Source: Lewinella sp. JB7 (GTDB taxonomy: Bacteria; Bacteroidota; Bacteroidia; Chitinophagales; Saprospiraceae). From it: 64,000 nt of DNA. Positions 61,963 through 64,000 of this stretch are shown here, in pieces. The stretch spans positions 62,001 to 126,000 of the forward strand of contig NZ_JANCTD010000002.1 of assembly GCF_024297185.1 (NCBI RefSeq), read 5' to 3'. The notes under the pieces were generated by a model. It saw only the letters and a program-made list of their open reading frames with translations. It did not search any database and was not told the DNA's origin. The translations under genes were made by a program, and so were the position numbers. Position 1 is the stretch's first letter. The number at the start of each line of letters is the position of its first letter.

Positions 61963-63081
61963 TTAGCCGATCAACACGCTGACCGCATTTCCTCCGAACC
62001 CGGTGGCGTTCACGAGTACCCGGCGGGGTGGGGAAGGGACCTCGGTCGCCGGCCCGTAGGGTAGGACAATCACCGCGTTGCGTCGTACCATCTCGGTGGC
62101 CATCACGAGAGCCAGCGGACCACTGGCCCCGAAGGTATGGCCGGTCGCCCACTTCAGGGAAAGGACGGGAGGCAGCGTTTCCGGGAAGACCGACGTAATC
62201 GCGCGGCGTTCGGCTTCGTCACCGCGGAGGGTACCGGGGGCGTGTGCAAGGATGAGGTCGGGAGTGGCGGCACCAATGGTGGCCTGGCGCATACTTGACT
62301 GCAGCGCCGTTCCTTCCCGGCTGATGCCCGTGGCGCTCCGGGCTTGCTCCCGGCTGAAGCCCAGGCCTAAAATGCCCAATGAACCGGTTTGGGGCGCGCG
62401 TTCCAGGGCCAGGAACCCCGCCCCTTCCCCTACAACCATGCCGGTGGCCGGGGTAGCGAAGGGGCGGCAGGCATATTCTTCCCCGGGGGTCGGCGAGGCG
62501 TAAATTCTCAATCCTTCCATTTGTCGCAGGGTAAAGGGCGTGAGTGGGGCCTCGGTGCCCCCCACCAGTACCCGGTCGGCCATCCCCGCCCGCAACAAGG
62601 CTACGCCGTGTACCAGCGCGTGAAACCCGGAGGAACAGGTCACGCTGAGTCCGTCCGACAATGATGACACCCCGAAGTAGTCGGCGAGCGCGAAAGCGAT
62701 ACTGCCCAAGGTAGTGGTGGGGGAGGTACGCACCGGGAGTACCTTACCCTCGCGATAGGTTTGGTGGGCGGCTTCCCAGGCCGTCGTCGGCCCCCGGGAG
62801 CAACCGACCAGCACGGCGAAGTCCTGACCGTGCCAACCGGCCTGAGCAACCGCCTCCTCGGCGGCGTGCAGCGCTAAGGCAACCGTGCGGTCTACCCGGT
62901 GGGTACGGATGTAGTCGGCCGGTCGACCGGCCGCCGGCAGGTACGGAAGGGCATATACGGGTAGTTTAGTCGCGTCGTCGGTCGACCAGAAGCGGCGGCC
63001 TTCCGCGGTGTTGTTCCAGTTGTCGGCTACCCCGACCCCGGCTGCCGAAATGATGCCCGTACCCCGGATGCTGATGTTCAT
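61963..63081 (-). CDS. Beta-ketoacyl synthase (KAS I/II type)
   Basis: The 372-aa protein has the thiolase-fold triad of elongating ketosynthases: Cys149 in SVTCSSGFHALV, a His in LILAHAPGTLRGDEAE and a second His in SLKWATGHTFGASGPLAL. It ends in the usual VLVNATGFGGNAVSVLIG. The start at 63081 overlaps the stop of bioF as ATGA; the longer frame start at 63162 would lie inside bioF. Linkage to bioF suggests a role in making the pimeloyl precursor of biotin or another acyl chain, which is inference. It is shorter than FabF (about 410 aa). Confidence 0.85.
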   Translation of the reverse strand: MNISIRGTGIISAAGVGVADNWNNTAEGRRFWSTDDATKLPVYALPYLPAAGRPADYIRTHRVDRTVALALHAAEEAVAQAGWHGQDFAVLVGCSRGPTTAWEAAHQTYREGKVLPVRTSPTTTLGSIAFALADYFGVSSLSDGLSVTCSSGFHALVHGVALLRAGMADRVLVGGTEAPLTPFTLRQMEGLRIYASPTPGEEYACRPFATPATGMVVGEGAGFLALERAPQTGSLGILGLGFSREQARSATGISREGTALQSSMRQATIGAATPDLILAHAPGTLRGDEAERRAITSVFPETLPPVLSLKWATGHTFGASGPLALVMATEMVRRNAVIVLPYGPATEVPSPPRRVLVNATGFGGNAVSVLIG

Positions 63082-64000
63082 ACGCGGTCGGTGGCTAGAC
63101 AATCCCTCAGAGCATCGGTCAGGCGGTCGACCTCCTCGCGGGTGTTGAAGGCGTGCAGGCAAATGCGGATCCGGTCGGCTCCCCGGGGCACGCTCGGCGG
63201 ACGGATGCCCTTAACGAGGATGCCCCGTTCGCGTAGTTCGTGCTCCAGGGTCATCACGTCGACCCGGCCAGCAGTGTGCACGAGCTGGATGGGACCCTCG
63301 AGTAATGGGCAGCAGGTTGCCAGGTCCCGGTCCGTCACGCTGTCCCCGAAGTAAGTGATGATATTCTCCAGCGCGCCGCGTGCCGCCGACTGCCGCTCCC
63401 CGAGGAGTTCGTAGGCCCGCATGATCGAAGCCAGTTGCTCCGGCCGCGGGGCCGTCGTAAAGATGAACGGCCGGCTCAGATTGACGAGGTAATTCCGCAG
63501 GGCGGTCCCCCCGAGTACGGCGGCTCCACTCGCCCCCGGCGCTTTACCGTAGGTCACCACCGAGGCGAACACCTGCTGCTGCAGCCCGAGTTCCGCGGTA
63601 AGTCCGGATCCGCGGGGACCGTCGATCCCGATGCTGTGGGCCTCGTCTACGATCAGGTGGGCCCCGTGCTCCTGGCACGCTTCGGCGATCGCCCGTAGCG
63701 GGGCGGTATCGCCGTCCATACTGAAGCGGGCCTCGGTCACGAAAAACGTTTGCCCATCGGATCGCGCTTCGGACAGTACCCGGTGGGCTTGCTCTACCTT
63801 ATTATGTTGGCACCTGCGCGCCGCCGCCCCACTTAGCCGTATGCCGTCGCGAATACTGGCGTGGATCAGTTCGTCGTAGACGATGGTGTCGGTGCGGCGG
63901 GCGATGCAACTCAGCAGGCCAAGATTGGCCGTGTACCCGCTACTGAAGAGTAGGGCGGCCGGGTAGCCATGAAAGTCGGCGATACGGGTTTCGAGTTGGC
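63078..64000 (-). CDS. bioF: 8-amino-7-oxononanoate synthase-like enzyme, 5' end beyond the window
   Basis: About 306 C-terminal residues are visible; the reading frame runs open to base 64000 with no start, so the N-terminus lies outside. Alpha-oxoamine synthase signatures are ALLFSSGYTANLGLLS, IVYDELIHASIRDGIRLS, HLIVDEAHSIGIDGPRG and the PLP-lysine site VTYGKAPGASGAAVLG. BioF joins pimeloyl-ACP or -CoA with alanine in biotin synthesis. Other family members (KBL, serine palmitoyltransferase) are possible but less like the visible segments. The stop overlaps the ketosynthase start as ATGA. The frame's first start-like codon (GTG at 63740) is internal and not the true start. Confidence 0.82.
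   Translation of the reverse strand, partial: QLETRIADFHGYPAALLFSSGYTANLGLLSCIARRTDTIVYDELIHASIRDGIRLSGAAARRCQHNKVEQAHRVLSEARSDGQTFFVTEARFSMDGDTAPLRAIAEACQEHGAHLIVDEAHSIGIDGPRGSGLTAELGLQQQVFASVVTYGKAPGASGAAVLGGTALRNYLVNLSRPFIFTTAPRPEQLASIMRAYELLGERQSAARGALENIITYFGDSVTDRDLATCCPLLEGPIQLVHTAGRVDVMTLEHELRERGILVKGIRPPSVPRGADRIRICLHAFNTREEVDRLTDALRDCLATDRV

Noticed and set aside
1-64000. Mobile elements, prophage, toxin-antitoxin pairs or restriction systems.
   Set aside because: I looked for transposase, integrase, phage structural and defence signatures and saw none. The S24-type regulator is the only phage-like gene and has no phage neighbours.

Overview
The window reads as a chromosomal segment of a GC-rich member of the Bacteroidota, most likely from the Saprospiria/Lewinella side of the phylum. 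Supporting signs are a T9SS type A C-terminal sorting domain, a PorP/SprF-family outer-membrane protein, the DUF1573-yajC-ybbR gene order, a deoxynucleoside kinase, a futalosine hydrolase, a short Bacteroidota-type arginine decarboxylase, DUF1080/Gfo-Idh sugar genes, and several exact matches to the phylum's TAnnTTTG -7 promoter element. The genus is inference. Genes are densely packed on both strands. I see no rRNA, no complete tRNA, no IS element, no prophage and no CRISPR array.

Layout. 0.2-2.5 kb: folate p-aminobenzoate genes (pabB, pabC) and a START-domain protein. 2.6-5.3 kb: a secreted tandem DUF1080 protein and a Tat-exported Gfo/Idh/MocA oxidoreductase, probably a 3-keto-glycoside module. 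5.3-14.3 kb: a RibF-glycosyltransferase fusion, ilvC, glpD, mutS2 and mrp. 14.3-20.0 kb (minus strand): futalosine hydrolase, an AddA/RecB-like helicase with an eroded nuclease domain, a zinc-ribbon protein and ilvA. 20.1-26.9 kb: a PfkB sugar kinase, rimM, a T9SS cargo protein, riboflavin synthase, a GH31 glucosidase and a DUF547 lipoprotein. 26.9-28.2 kb: a gene-poor stretch with three minus-strand terminator hairpins, two of which share an identical 13-nt box, and one candidate small RNA.

28.2-34.4 kb: a secreted thioredoxin, PorP/SprF, an NlpC/P60 homologue whose catalytic Cys is Gly, a trehalose-6-phosphate synthase/phosphatase fusion and arginine decarboxylase. 34.5-34.85 kb: an 18-bp tandem array of 17 full units. 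34.9-44.8 kb: acyl-CoA dehydrogenase, VOC and OsmC proteins, an S24-type regulator, a membrane EEP protein, an exported PEP-synthase/glucan-dikinase-like protein, a deoxynucleoside kinase and an outer-membrane protein. 45-52 kb: dihydroorotase, subtilase, shikimate kinase, DUF1573-yajC-ybbR, and an exported MORN-caspase protein with an EF-hand-like loop. 52.3-62 kb: an M14 peptidase, envelope lipoproteins, a Tat-exported isomerase-like protein, a PA14 lipoprotein and a sorbosone-dehydrogenase-like propeller fused to a blue-copper domain. 62-64 kb: a ketosynthase and bioF, overlapping ATGA, with bioF running off the right edge.

Most genes are housekeeping or envelope functions. The items that most deserve a second look are the MORN-caspase protein, the Cys-less NlpC/P60 protein, the RibF-GT2 fusion, the 18-bp dyad array upstream of the acyl-CoA dehydrogenase, the exported dikinase-like protein, the copper-fused dehydrogenase cluster, and the intergenic box-plus-hairpin elements. 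Function calls rest on motif recognition by eye; no database search was run.
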